From an uncultured Lachnospiraceae bacterium (GTDB lineage: Bacteria > Bacillota > Clostridia > Lachnospirales > Lachnospiraceae): a stretch of DNA of 64,000 bases. The translations under genes and the position numbers were made by a program. The notes below the pieces were generated by a model that had not been told where the DNA came from, made no database searches, and saw nothing but the letters and a program-made list of their open reading frames with translations. Within the stretch, counting starts at the first letter, position 1. Every line of letters starts with the position of its first letter. The stretch covers positions 1 through 64,000 of the forward strand of contig CADAIL010000009.1 of NCBI GenBank assembly GCA_902788035.1, given 5' to 3'. Positions 7,739 through 15,425 of this stretch are shown here, piece by piece.

Positions 7739-7970
7739 GACTAGCTCCATGTGATTTTGCAATGCACTCAAGTGCATCGGCAATACGCTCCAGAGCTGTC
7801 GCCGCTCTGTTTGCATCGGTGGTATTGGCGATCTGGAACGCCGAAAGAATGTCCTCAAGTTCATAATCGTCTTTCAGATCATTTACTCTTTCGGTGGTCT
7901 CCTCGTCAAGCGCTTCAATATTGCCCGGATCCATTGCGAATAACTGCAGATTAAAATTTACTATCTTCAT
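7731..7970 (-). CDS. Small phage-type acidic protein (79 aa)
   Basis: Starts MKIVNFNLQLFA, an N-terminal motif common in small phage proteins of Firmicutes. The rest is acidic and helical (EALDEETTERVNDLKDDYELEDIL, then an Ala-rich AATALERIADALECIAK helix). AAAGGAG stands before the ATG. It lies between the replisome organizer and the 72-residue gene. Function unknown; the motif supports a phage-related origin. Confidence 0.65.
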   Translation of the reverse strand: MKIVNFNLQLFAMDPGNIEALDEETTERVNDLKDDYELEDILSAFQIANTTDANRAATALERIADALECIAKSHGASHA

Positions 7971-7988
7971 GGTGTAAGCTCCTTTCTG

Positions 7989-9197
7989 TTAAGCTCTATG
8001 TGTGCGGAAATAATTTTCGAAGTCCGCATTGTCATAACCTTCAAATGTATCAAATGCCGCTGCTATTTCCTCGTTGCTCAATGCACCTGGGTTTTTCTTT
8101 TCATACTTCAGAAGGATATTCAGGGCGGCATAATTCTCGCCTAATTCCTTATAGCGTTCATCCGTACACTTGTAACCTTTATTCCTTGCAAGTCTCTCGC
8201 CAATGTCCTTCAATTCATCAAACTTAGCATCAGAGGAGTCATATGCAATTTCCATCATCGAATCATATGCGCTTTCACTATACCCGCAATAATTCGATGA
8301 TTCAAAATCCCATACAGGCAGCGGCTTGCCTTCCTTGTCCTCTGGATCCTGTTTAGTGTTGGCGGCTTCAGCTCCCGGATTAGTAAAGTATTCTGGATGT
8401 TTCGCCCGGTTACGTTTCGCCCATGCTCGCATGGTCTTTAGTCCTTTGTGCCCTTGTGAGGGTTGACCGTTCCACGGACAAATTGTGCTGCCTTCGCTAA
8501 TCCGGTGGTATTCCTCAGCACCCTTTTCCGATAATCCCACGTTGCCATTCTCGGAAAGCTCCATCACCTCAGACAGGGAAAGCGCCGGTCCGGGGGCGGC
8601 TTCAGCCTCGCCCCCGGAACCGGAAGCGGTTTCCCCATATCTCTCAACATCAGATTTATCAAACAAACAATCATCAGATTCAAGAATATAGCTATTACTA
8701 TTGCTATATTCTTTCTCTGATTCTTGTTTTTGATTGTTGTTATTGTTATCGCAACTTTGTTGCGCATTACCGCAACTTTGTTGCATTGCCTTCTCCTCGG
8801 CTCTCTTTCTCCGGTTATCACGCCCTTGTCGAGTAAGCGTCTTGATGTTATCGGTAACACATGGAAAATAAAACAGTGTATTCGCAACATCTGGAATTAG
8901 CATTTTCAACTTCATTGCACACTGTAAAACCGCTTCCACCTGCTCAACATCTCGATTCAGGTCAAATGCTAGCTCTTCGCCAAAGGTCTCCCCCAGATCG
9001 GCGGCTTCTCGCTCAATATAGCCTTCACTTCTCAATGATTTGAGAATCATTTGCAGGAATATTACCACGCCTGTATCGCCTGTTATCCTCTGAAGCCTGC
9101 GAATATTGGGATCATCAAAAAAATTATCCCTTAATTGGTAATACCACCATGTGGAGCCGTTTTTACTCTTTGAACTAAGTTTCTTTTCTGCGCCCAT
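7989..9197 (-). CDS. Phage replisome organizer N-terminal domain protein (402 aa)
   Basis: Probable replication initiator or loader of the element. Residues about 15-120 match the phage replisome-organizer N-terminal (winged-helix, DnaD-like) pattern: WWYYQLRDNFFDDPNIRRLQRITGDTGVVIFLQMILKSL, then GETFGEELAFDLNRDVEQVEAVLQ. A charged, Asn/Gln-rich low-complexity linker follows (about 120-240). The C-terminal part contains a WDFESSNYCGYSESAYDSMM segment. The start is uncertain: the good GGAAGGAG site belongs to a short overlapping frame (ATG near 9212, ending after 11 codons). This ATG would therefore rely on coupling to that short frame. It is the main long protein of the operon. Confidence 0.82.
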   Translation of the reverse strand: MGAEKKLSSKSKNGSTWWYYQLRDNFFDDPNIRRLQRITGDTGVVIFLQMILKSLRSEGYIEREAADLGETFGEELAFDLNRDVEQVEAVLQCAMKLKMLIPDVANTLFYFPCVTDNIKTLTRQGRDNRRKRAEEKAMQQSCGNAQQSCDNNNNNQKQESEKEYSNSNSYILESDDCLFDKSDVERYGETASGSGGEAEAAPGPALSLSEVMELSENGNVGLSEKGAEEYHRISEGSTICPWNGQPSQGHKGLKTMRAWAKRNRAKHPEYFTNPGAEAANTKQDPEDKEGKPLPVWDFESSNYCGYSESAYDSMMEIAYDSSDAKFDELKDIGERLARNKGYKCTDERYKELGENYAALNILLKYEKKNPGALSNEEIAAAFDTFEGYDNADFENYFRTHRA

Positions 9198-9283
9198 TTG
9201 TTTTATTCATGGTAGCTCCTTCCATTTTATTTTGTCGCAGGCTCTCGGCACATCGTACTCATTTGGGCTTTTCTCCTTTCCAA

Positions 9284-9499
9284 TCATTTATCCTCAAGCA
9301 TATCGGCATCGCCGCAGCTCTCAATATACGCATCCATCGCAGGCCGGTATATCAGCACCGTGCGCCCGATATGCCTCACGGCGTTCGCTTTTATAGCAAG
9401 CTTCATAAGCTGGACACGGCTTACCGGATAATACTGCAGGGCATCTTTCACCCTCAAACATGGCGCTGTCTCCGCAATGTTTGTCTGTGCTTTGCGCAT
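9284..9499 (-). CDS. Excisionase-like DNA-binding protein (71 aa)
   Basis: A small winged-helix-like protein resembling Tn916/phage excisionases. CLRVKDALQYYPVSRVQLMKLAIKANAVRHIGRTVLIYRPAMDAYI has the pattern of an HTH helix pair followed by a beta-hairpin wing and a terminal helix (DAYIES). An AAAGGGGTGA site lies 7-8 bases before the ATG. It is the first gene of the minus-strand operon and faces the plus-strand HTH gene across a control region, as expected for a lytic or excision operon. Confidence 0.75.
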   Translation of the reverse strand: MRKAQTNIAETAPCLRVKDALQYYPVSRVQLMKLAIKANAVRHIGRTVLIYRPAMDAYIESCGDADMLEDK

Positions 9500-9537
9500 T
9501 TGCTTTTCACCCCTTTCTTAATATTGTGTGTTTATCG

Positions 9538-9565
9538 TTGACAATGATATATTAAATGATATACT
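9538..9565 (+). promoter_or_regulatory. Promoter of the 265-residue HTH gene
   Basis: TTGACA (9538-9543), a 16-base spacer and TATACT (9560-9565). The spacer and -10 contain a tandem AATGATATA repeat, a plausible binding site for one of the element's regulators. Confidence 0.6.
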
Positions 9566-9633
9566 TTTCATAATAAACAACCGAAAACAACTAATTTTTG
9601 ATAGATTATTACACTAAATAGGAGCTCGACATT

Positions 9634-10431
9634 ATGAAAAATATATCATCAAATGAAAAACATGATACCATTGCGATAATACAGGGAGAAAGACTAAAAG
9701 AAGAGTATAAAAAGGCCGGTTTGACGCAAGCACAACTCGCAGAACTTACAGGATATGCAGACGCTAAATGCATAAGTCACATATGCACCGCCGAAAGACC
9801 TGCAGCAAATTGGAGGTTTGACGATTTCGCCAAGGCCATAAACGCCCACCTGAAAAACGATTATGTGAGTGCAGATTATTTAAGGGGAATAGTAGATTAT
9901 AGAAATGACAATGGACTCCTATCTAAGGAGGCACGGCAAGTATTTGACGAATCAGATATGCAAAGAAATCTGGAAATAACAGTCCTTCACCTGTTAGAGC
10001 TGAAGGGATATAGAATGGTATCAAGGCAGCTCGCTAATTGGAACGGATTTATTCAAGCAATCGCATCTTGTTCGGACCGATCCGCACTTGCTCCAGTGCA
10101 TTATCATGTTGAGAAATACGGCTCCATGCAGGAATGGAAAGAAGGCGAACATTTGACGCAGAAACAACTTGATAAATGTTTTGAGAATATCGCCGCATTT
10201 CTCCCGGAATATCTCATATATGAATTTGAAACGCCTGAAGGCAATACCCGGATAATCAGGCGAATCGAACTCGAAAATACTTTCAGATCCATCGAAGCCA
10301 CCGCCCCCGCCCTGCTCCTGGTAGGCATGGAGCAAACGAAAAACTATGTCGCACCGGCTCCGCAATCGCTCCCGAAACATTCCCGGACAGGGGAAAACCG
10401 GGGGCAAATCGGGGGCAAGCTAAAGGCATAA
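9634..10431 (+). CDS. HTH-domain regulator-like protein (265 aa)
   Basis: The N-terminal HTH (about residues 20-85) has the XRE signature ERLKEEYKKAGLTQAQLAELTGYADAKCISHIC. A long domain of unknown type follows (about 90-240), with no protease signature of the LexA/CI kind. The C-terminal tail is Pro/Lys-rich. A GGAG site precedes the ATG and a good promoter lies 70 bases upstream. It is divergent from the excisionase-like gene and ends 100 bases before the right attachment repeat. Probably controls the replication/excision operon; inference from position. Confidence 0.75.
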   Translation: MKNISSNEKHDTIAIIQGERLKEEYKKAGLTQAQLAELTGYADAKCISHICTAERPAANWRFDDFAKAINAHLKNDYVSADYLRGIVDYRNDNGLLSKEARQVFDESDMQRNLEITVLHLLELKGYRMVSRQLANWNGFIQAIASCSDRSALAPVHYHVEKYGSMQEWKEGEHLTQKQLDKCFENIAAFLPEYLIYEFETPEGNTRIIRRIELENTFRSIEATAPALLLVGMEQTKNYVAPAPQSLPKHSRTGENRGQIGGKLKA

Positions 10432-10531
10432 AAAAACGCCCAAAACCGCACATATCTTGATTTTTGGCTTATTTACAAGGATTTTCGAACATAGACAAAC
10501 AACCGCAAACAACGGCGAAAAGATATTTTAT

Positions 10532-10545
10532 CCCCACCGCCGGCA
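10532..10545 (+). repeat. attR core repeat
   Basis: Exact second copy of CCCCACCGCCGGCA (tRNA-Leu 3' end). No other tRNA sequence is present here, so it marks the right boundary of the element. Confidence 0.85.
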
Positions 10546-10553
10546 GTAAGTGA

Positions 10554-10594
10554 AACCCCCGAAATTGCTGAATATATCAGCAAAATCGGGGGTT
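10554..10594 (+). terminator. Original tRNA-Leu terminator, displaced by integration
   Basis: A 41-base hairpin with the same two-part layout as 1591-1631 (CCCCGA/TCGGGG outer stem, TGCTGA/TCAGCA inner stem). Differences between the two copies are partly compensatory (T-A against C-G at two stem positions). Before insertion it would have followed the tRNA directly. Confidence 0.65.
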
Positions 10595-10620
10595 TCTCCT
10601 GCTTATTTCACTTAAAAGCA

Positions 10621-10650
10621 GATTCAAGTCCCGCGAGCGGGACTTGAATC
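10621..10650. terminator. Perfect 30-bp palindrome after lysA
   Basis: Arms GATTCAAGTCCCGC and their exact complement, separated by 2 bases. On the minus strand the stem is followed by TGCTTTT, so it can end the lysA transcript. The arm sequence also resembles the CAAGTCTCGC repeat family found elsewhere in the window. Confidence 0.6.
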
Positions 10651-10669
10651 TGAATCTGTTTCATTTTAA

Positions 10670-11962
10670 TTATGATTGCTGAGCATCAGCCTCGGCCATA
10701 AGCTCCTTGTACACCGGCAGATTACTGAACGTAGCGAAATAATCCTGCGGCGTCTCAGCCCGGCGGATCAGCTCATAGCTGCCGTCCTCGTGAAGAAGGA
10801 CCTCGGCTGAGCGAAGCTTGCCATTGTAGTTGTATCCCATGGCGAACCCGTGAGCTCCTGTGTCATGGATATAAATCAGGTCTCCCATGTTGATTTTCGG
10901 AAGCATGCGGTCTACAGCGAACTTATCATTGTTCTCACAGAGTGAACCGGTAACGTCGTACATATTCGTAAACGGAGCATCCTCCTTGCCCATGACAGTG
11001 ATGTGATGATAAGCGCCATACATGGCAGGTCTCATCAGATTGACAGCGCAGGCGTCAACACCGATGTATTCCTTATGTGTGTGCTTCTCGTGAATCGCGC
11101 GAGTAACCAGCGCGCCGTAAGGTCCTGTGACAAAGCGGCCCATCTCCGCATAGATTGCAATATCTCCCATGCCTGCCGGCACGAGGACCTCTTCGTACGC
11201 CTTGCGGACACCTTCACCGATTGCCATGATATCACTCTTCTCCTGACCCGGCTTATAGGGAATACCAACGCCGCCGGAGAGATTGATGAATGTGATATGG
11301 CAGCCTGTCTCGCGCTGAACTTCAACAGCGAGCTCAAAAAGGAGCTTGGCCAGCATCGGATAATAGTCGTTTGTGACAGCGTTGCTGACAAGGAAGCTGT
11401 GGATACCAAAGTTCTCCACACCGTTCTGCTTGAGGATCTTGAACGCGTCGTAAAGCTGGGATGTCGTCATGCCATATTTAGCATCGCCGGGGCTGTCCAT
11501 GATACCGTTGCTGACTTTGAAAATTCCGCCCGGATTGTAGCGGCAGCACATTGTCTTCGGGAATTTTCCCACCGCTTTGGCAAATGACTCTATCATAGTA
11601 AAATCATCAAGATTTATGATTGCGCCCATGTCATTGGCATAGACATACTCCTCGTCCGGTGTATCGTTGGAGGAGAACATTGTAAGTTCACCGCCGCAGC
11701 CGATTGCTTTGGACATCATGAGCTCTGTCAGGGATGAACAGTCACAGCCGCAGCCCTCTTCCTTGAGAAGCTTCAAGATGACCGGGTTCGGCTCAGCCTT
11801 TACAGCGAAATACTCACGGAAACCCGGATTCCAGGAAAATGCCTTGTAAATCTCTCGAATATTATCACGGATACCCTTCTCATCATAAATGTGAAACGGA
11901 GTCGGAATTTCACGGGCGATTTCTTCAAGTTTCTCTCTTGTCGTGAACGGTCTCTTTAACAT
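10670..11962 (-). CDS. lysA: Diaminopimelate decarboxylase
   Basis: Fold-type III PLP enzyme converting meso-diaminopimelate to L-lysine and CO2, the last lysine step. 430 residues, the usual length. The PLP-binding Lys is K55 in YFAVKAEPNP. The phosphate-binding LSGGVGIPY, the EMGRFVTGPYG segment and the substrate-site DVTGSLCENNDKF motif are all present. The N-terminal barrel and C-terminal beta domain are both complete. It stands alone, with its own promoter at 12103-12131 and a leader of about 135 bases. No lysine riboswitch is visible in the leader. An AGAGGAGATAG site precedes the ATG. Confidence 0.95.
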   Translation of the reverse strand: MLKRPFTTREKLEEIAREIPTPFHIYDEKGIRDNIREIYKAFSWNPGFREYFAVKAEPNPVILKLLKEEGCGCDCSSLTELMMSKAIGCGGELTMFSSNDTPDEEYVYANDMGAIINLDDFTMIESFAKAVGKFPKTMCCRYNPGGIFKVSNGIMDSPGDAKYGMTTSQLYDAFKILKQNGVENFGIHSFLVSNAVTNDYYPMLAKLLFELAVEVQRETGCHITFINLSGGVGIPYKPGQEKSDIMAIGEGVRKAYEEVLVPAGMGDIAIYAEMGRFVTGPYGALVTRAIHEKHTHKEYIGVDACAVNLMRPAMYGAYHHITVMGKEDAPFTNMYDVTGSLCENNDKFAVDRMLPKINMGDLIYIHDTGAHGFAMGYNYNGKLRSAEVLLHEDGSYELIRRAETPQDYFATFSNLPVYKELMAEADAQQS

Positions 11963-12102
11963 AATACTATCTCCTCTTCAAGAACACAGCAGTCTCCGTA
12001 TGTCAGAGCAACTGCATCTGTTTATAAACACTTAAGCAGTATATTGCCTGCCACATCGTCGGGACATGCCGCACACTATATCGTTTTAAATCGACAAACT
12101 GT

Positions 12103-12131
12103 ATTATACATAAATAAAACGCTCATGACAA
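12103..12131 (-). promoter_or_regulatory. Promoter of lysA
   Basis: On the minus strand: TTGTCA (12126-12131), a 17-base spacer and TATAAT (12103-12108). Transcription would start near 12096, giving a leader of about 134 bases. Confidence 0.75.
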
Positions 12132-12190
12132 CATCCATATATTTGCTTTTAATCTTAGGGGGGATTGTCGTACGCCACTAAAGTAAAAAA

Positions 12191-12229
12191 CTCCCCGAAG
12201 ATCATTCATTCGTAAAGATCTTCGGGGAG
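12191..12229 (-). terminator. Terminator of pyk
   Basis: A perfect 13-bp stem, CTCCCCGAAGATC/GATCTTCGGGGAG, with a 13-base loop. On the minus strand it is followed by TTTTTTACTTT, a classic intrinsic terminator 30 bases after the pyk stop. Confidence 0.9.
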
Positions 12230-12258
12230 CGGTATCATACTATCTTCATAATTTGAAC

Positions 12259-13701
12259 TTATTCCTCTACAGTTACGACATACATCATGTTCGTCTCACC
12301 GCAGGACTCAGCCTCGCCGAAGACGTTGAAGATCGGATCGCCGGCTGTTATGACAACGCGGTCGCCGGGTTTGACGAAACCTGCCTCCTTTACAGTTTCG
12401 ATCGCATGGTCGATGAGGAGTGTCTGGTTCCTCTCCTGCTTGCCCTTAAGCGGTGTGACGCCCCAATATATCTGCATTCTTCTGCACATTCTGTAGAGCG
12501 GGCTGACAGCGTAGATCGGAATATCCGGGCGGAAGTTGGACATAAGTCTTGCAGTCTTTCCTGAAATCGTCGGGATGATAATAGCCTTGGCATCCACGTT
12601 CTTGGCCGTCCGAACTGTCGCGTAGCATACGGAGCTGGAGACACCGTCCTGATCTTCCATTGTTCTCTTGTGAGTGAACTGGGCTTCGTTCATATACTTC
12701 TCAGTGTCACTTGCGATCTGGGACATCAGTGTGACTGCCTCGACCGGATACTTACCTACTGCGGTCTCACCGGAGAGCATGATGGCGTCTGTGCCGTCGT
12801 AGATGGCATTTGCAACGTCAGTGACCTCAGCACGTGTCGGGCGCGGGTTGCGGATCATGGAATCGAGCATCTGAGTAGCTGTGATGACCGGTTTGTAAGC
12901 CTTATTGCATTTTGCGATGATAGATTTCTGAATATGCGGAACCTCATGAGCCGGGACCTCGACACCGAGATCGCCGCGAGCTACCATGATACCGTCGGAG
13001 GCTTCAATGATCTCATCGATATTCTGGACAGCCTCCGTGCACTCGATTTTGGAGAATACCGGGATCTTGCAGTCGTGCTCGGCGAGCAGAGCCTTGATCT
13101 CACGTACACCGGCGGCGTCGCGGATAAAGGAAGCTGCGACCAGATCAAATTCGTTCTCTGCGCCCCAGATGAGGTCTTCTCTGTCCTGTTCTGTTATGGC
13201 AGGAAGCTGTGTGGATACACCGGGGATGTTACAGCCCTTACGCTCTGAGAGATAACCGCCGACTTTGATCACACATACAACGTCTTCGCCGACAATTTCA
13301 TCAACCACCAGCTCCATCAGACCGTCGTCAACGAGAATCCTGTCACCCGGCTTTACATCCTGCCAGAGGAGCTTGTAGGTGATAGAAACCTTCTCAGCAG
13401 TACCCAGCATTTCTTCCGGTGTCAGAGTAATCTTCTTACCCTCTTCAAGAAGAACTTTCTGACCGTCAACAAGCTTGCCTACACGGATTTCCGGTCCCTT
13501 GGTGTCAAGCAGCATGGCAATCGGTTTGCCTGCAATCTGGCGAGCCTTGCGGACTGCTTCCATACGCTGAAGCTGCTCCTCATGTGTGCCATGGGAGAAG
13601 TTAAATCTTGCAACGTCCATACCTGCTTCAATCAGCTTGACAAGAAGGTCGATGTTCTCCTCCTGCGGACCCATAGTACATACGATTTTGGTTTTTTTCA
13701 T
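12259..13701 (-). CDS. pyk: Pyruvate kinase
   Basis: Glycolytic enzyme making pyruvate and ATP from phosphoenolpyruvate and ADP in the cytosol. 480 residues from the chosen start MKKTKIVCTMGP, the usual length without a C-terminal PEP-utiliser domain. Motifs: ARFNFSHG and LLDTKGPEIR (substrate), FSKIECTEAVQN with the catalytic Lys, MVARGDLGVEVP and AVGKYPVEA (K+/Mg and nucleotide sites). An in-frame start 66 bases earlier exists, but the ATG at 13701 has AAAGGAGA 8 bases upstream. It lies 41 bases behind the rhomboid-like gene, so the two may share a transcript. Confidence 0.96.
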   Translation of the reverse strand: MKKTKIVCTMGPQEENIDLLVKLIEAGMDVARFNFSHGTHEEQLQRMEAVRKARQIAGKPIAMLLDTKGPEIRVGKLVDGQKVLLEEGKKITLTPEEMLGTAEKVSITYKLLWQDVKPGDRILVDDGLMELVVDEIVGEDVVCVIKVGGYLSERKGCNIPGVSTQLPAITEQDREDLIWGAENEFDLVAASFIRDAAGVREIKALLAEHDCKIPVFSKIECTEAVQNIDEIIEASDGIMVARGDLGVEVPAHEVPHIQKSIIAKCNKAYKPVITATQMLDSMIRNPRPTRAEVTDVANAIYDGTDAIMLSGETAVGKYPVEAVTLMSQIASDTEKYMNEAQFTHKRTMEDQDGVSSSVCYATVRTAKNVDAKAIIIPTISGKTARLMSNFRPDIPIYAVSPLYRMCRRMQIYWGVTPLKGKQERNQTLLIDHAIETVKEAGFVKPGDRVVITAGDPIFNVFGEAESCGETNMMYVVTVEE

Positions 13702-13741
13702 TTCTGTGCTCTCCTTTGATTTATAGATGGCCTTACATAAC

Positions 13742-14794
13742 TCATTGATCTTGAAGATGCTCATCACTTGCTGTCTGCTTGGATGTAATTATATGTGTAT
13801 GAGTATAGAGGTGTTCCATGCAGTACTCATGGCTTCCCTCACACTTTGAGCAAAATCTGAATTCGAGATCCGGATCGGACGCCTCGGTTCTCCCACAGAT
13901 TTCGCATCTGTGTCTTGTAGGTTTAAATACCGTCGTCCCGGATTGCGGGCCAAATCCCGTTCTTCCGGCTGCCCGCTGTTGGAATGGGTTGCGATAGTTT
14001 GCATTTGCAGACTGATTGCCTCTCGCCCTGTTCACATTATTCTCATACCTGCGTCTGCCTTCTTCGATTCCCTTTTGGAAATCGCGTCTGCGCTTCCTCT
14101 CCTGGGGTGAGTAGCGTCTGAAGTCTCTTGTCGAGAAGAAGAAAATGAAGAAATTGAGCAGCGCTGCGACCATGGCGATAATCGGGATCCAGTGGGCGAT
14201 GTATCCTGCCATTATGTATCTGACATTTGCTCCGGCTTCATAGACCATCATGGCGAAGTAAAGGATGCCGAGCCATTTTACTTTGATTGGAATGATGAAG
14301 TACAGATACACCTGAGCTTCAGGGAATGTAGCCGAAAATGCAAGAAACATCGACATCACAATATAGTACGTGCTGAATGTATTTCCGACCATGACGTTCT
14401 GTCCGATGATAGCGGAAAAAACGAAGTAAGAGATAAAAGCAGCTATTAGTGTCAGGAGCATACCGCCGAAGATATAAACATTGTATCGGAACTCTCCCCA
14501 CGCTCTCTCAAGTGAATTACCGATGGACAGGTAGAACACCAGCATGATCAGTGTGAAGATGAGACCGATGCCGCTGAGGTCCAGACTCGCGGGCGGTATG
14601 ACGATCCAGGTGATGATCCTCCATACTTCTCCCCGCATGATGAGACCCGGTTCGAGGGTCATGAATTCAGCAATGTTCGGGTTGATCAGCTGCAGCATGT
14701 AACCGACGACATAACAGCAGATCATAACGAAAGTGAGACGCGGAATCGCGTATCGGCCGAACTTGCGCTCAAGATTATTCAATAATTTATTCAT
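13742..14794 (-). CDS. Rhomboid-like membrane protein with C-terminal zinc ribbon
   Basis: 350 residues. Six or so membrane segments fill about residues 15-235, in a rhomboid-like layout (TFVMICCYVVGYMLQL start, MRGEVWRIITWIVIPP between segments). I do not see the catalytic GxSG serine motif, so it may be an inactive rhomboid relative. A basic linker follows, then a cytosolic C-terminal metal site (CEICGR, FCSKCEGSHEYCMEHLYTHTH) with Cys and His pairs typical of a zinc ribbon. A strong promoter lies at 14897-14925. Function unknown. Confidence 0.75.
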   Translation of the reverse strand: MNKLLNNLERKFGRYAIPRLTFVMICCYVVGYMLQLINPNIAEFMTLEPGLIMRGEVWRIITWIVIPPASLDLSGIGLIFTLIMLVFYLSIGNSLERAWGEFRYNVYIFGGMLLTLIAAFISYFVFSAIIGQNVMVGNTFSTYYIVMSMFLAFSATFPEAQVYLYFIIPIKVKWLGILYFAMMVYEAGANVRYIMAGYIAHWIPIIAMVAALLNFFIFFFSTRDFRRYSPQERKRRRDFQKGIEEGRRRYENNVNRARGNQSANANYRNPFQQRAAGRTGFGPQSGTTVFKPTRHRCEICGRTEASDPDLEFRFCSKCEGSHEYCMEHLYTHTHIITSKQTASDEHLQDQ

Positions 14795-14896
14795 ATAATG
14801 CCTTTCTTTTATCTGTCAGATGACCGGATCGGTCGCACATTTCGCCCGGCCGGCAATGACTTTTTAGCCATTTGATATCTGAATACAGATATTAAT

Positions 14897-14925
14897 ATTA
14901 TATGTTTTATTGAATGTTTCGTCAA
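14897..14925 (-). promoter_or_regulatory. Promoter of the rhomboid-like gene
   Basis: On the minus strand: TTGACG (14920-14925), a 17-base spacer and TATAAT (14897-14902), about 100 bases before the start codon. Confidence 0.78.
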
Positions 14926-15014
14926 TATCACGTATCAGGGACGATTCTTTTAGTATCATAAAAGTGTAATTGCCACTGTCTGTTTCGCCTGTTTTTTACG
15001 TAAAATGTCCGAAG

Positions 15015-15211
15015 CAGTTCAGACAGACTGCACTTACAGTTCGGCTGCCGGCAGCAAAACATTCATCTTCGTGAGAAAAACATTGTAGGTCCGACCGAAA
15101 GATCAGAAGATGCGAATGCATCTTCTAAGCTTGCAGAGGAGGACCTGCGTTTTTCGATGAAGATGATGTTTGTGCCGGCTACAAAAACTCTGTCTCAGTC
15201 TGTCTGAGCTG
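15015..15211 (+). repeat. Inverted-repeat element, copy A (197 bp)
   Basis: Terminal inverted repeats CAGTTCAGACAGACTG (15015-15030) and its near-complement (15196-15211, 15 of 16). Inside, long arms pair: GCCGGCAGCAAAAC, CATCTTCGTGAGAAAAAC and TAGGTCC against GGACCTGCG, TTTTTCGATGAAGATGATG and TTTGTGCCGGC. A central hairpin, AGAAGATGC/GCATCTTCT, tops the structure. Full copies at 48841-49041 and 53876-54070. It lies upstream of aroC in the divergent gap with the rhomboid-like gene and reads in the aroC direction. Confidence 0.8.
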
Positions 15212-15425
15212 TCACAAATTCCCAGTGAATCGAAGACAGTTCCGGGCAGTTCTAAATAAAACGTTGCTCATTTACAAAACCTGCGTCTGTCTTTATAATT
15301 ACAGCATATGCAGTCTTGAAAATTGTAATGACAAACACTCTGCAGGTTATTTTAAATGTAGCATAAAACTGCATATTAATACATATACTAACGGTTCCAA
15401 TGCCGTTACAAATGGAGGTAATTCT

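Larger units (their letters stand above)
1569..10545. mobile_element. Integrated element in the 3' end of tRNA-Leu (about 9 kb)
   Basis: Bounded by a 14-bp direct repeat, CCCCACCGCCGGCA, at 1569-1582 (tRNA 3' end) and 10532-10545. A tyrosine integrase lies next to the tRNA and an excisionase-like gene near the other end. Contents: integrase, excisionase-like protein, three HTH regulators, a phage replisome organizer N-terminal domain protein, a sigma-70 factor, a coiled-coil protein and several small unknown proteins. No relaxase, conjugation ATPase, terminase, portal or capsid gene is visible. It therefore resembles a phage satellite or a reduced integrative element rather than a complete prophage or ICE. 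That classification is inference; the att repeat and the integrase are direct observations. Confidence 0.88.

Noticed and set aside
7739..7864. Longer start for the 72-residue gene
   Set aside because: It would overlap the neighbouring gene by more than 100 bases, and only the internal ATG at 7738 has a GGAG site.
11003..11587. Long plus-strand frame opposite lysA, and similar frames opposite ssnA, ygfK, gdhA, ppk and ygeY
   Set aside because: These are antisense shadows of well-identified genes with strong codon bias; none has a credible ribosome site or family match.
11963..12100. Lysine riboswitch before lysA
   Set aside because: The leader is about 135 bases and lacks the recognisable lysine-riboswitch core and a terminator.
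15000..15220. Target-site duplication around the inverted-repeat element copies
   Set aside because: Flanks of copies A and C show no duplication and copy B only a 3-base match, which is not evidence.
15225..15425. 67-codon N-terminal extension of aroC
   Set aside because: No ribosome site at the upstream start, and the sequence does not resemble chorismate synthase; the ATG at 15426 has GGAGG.
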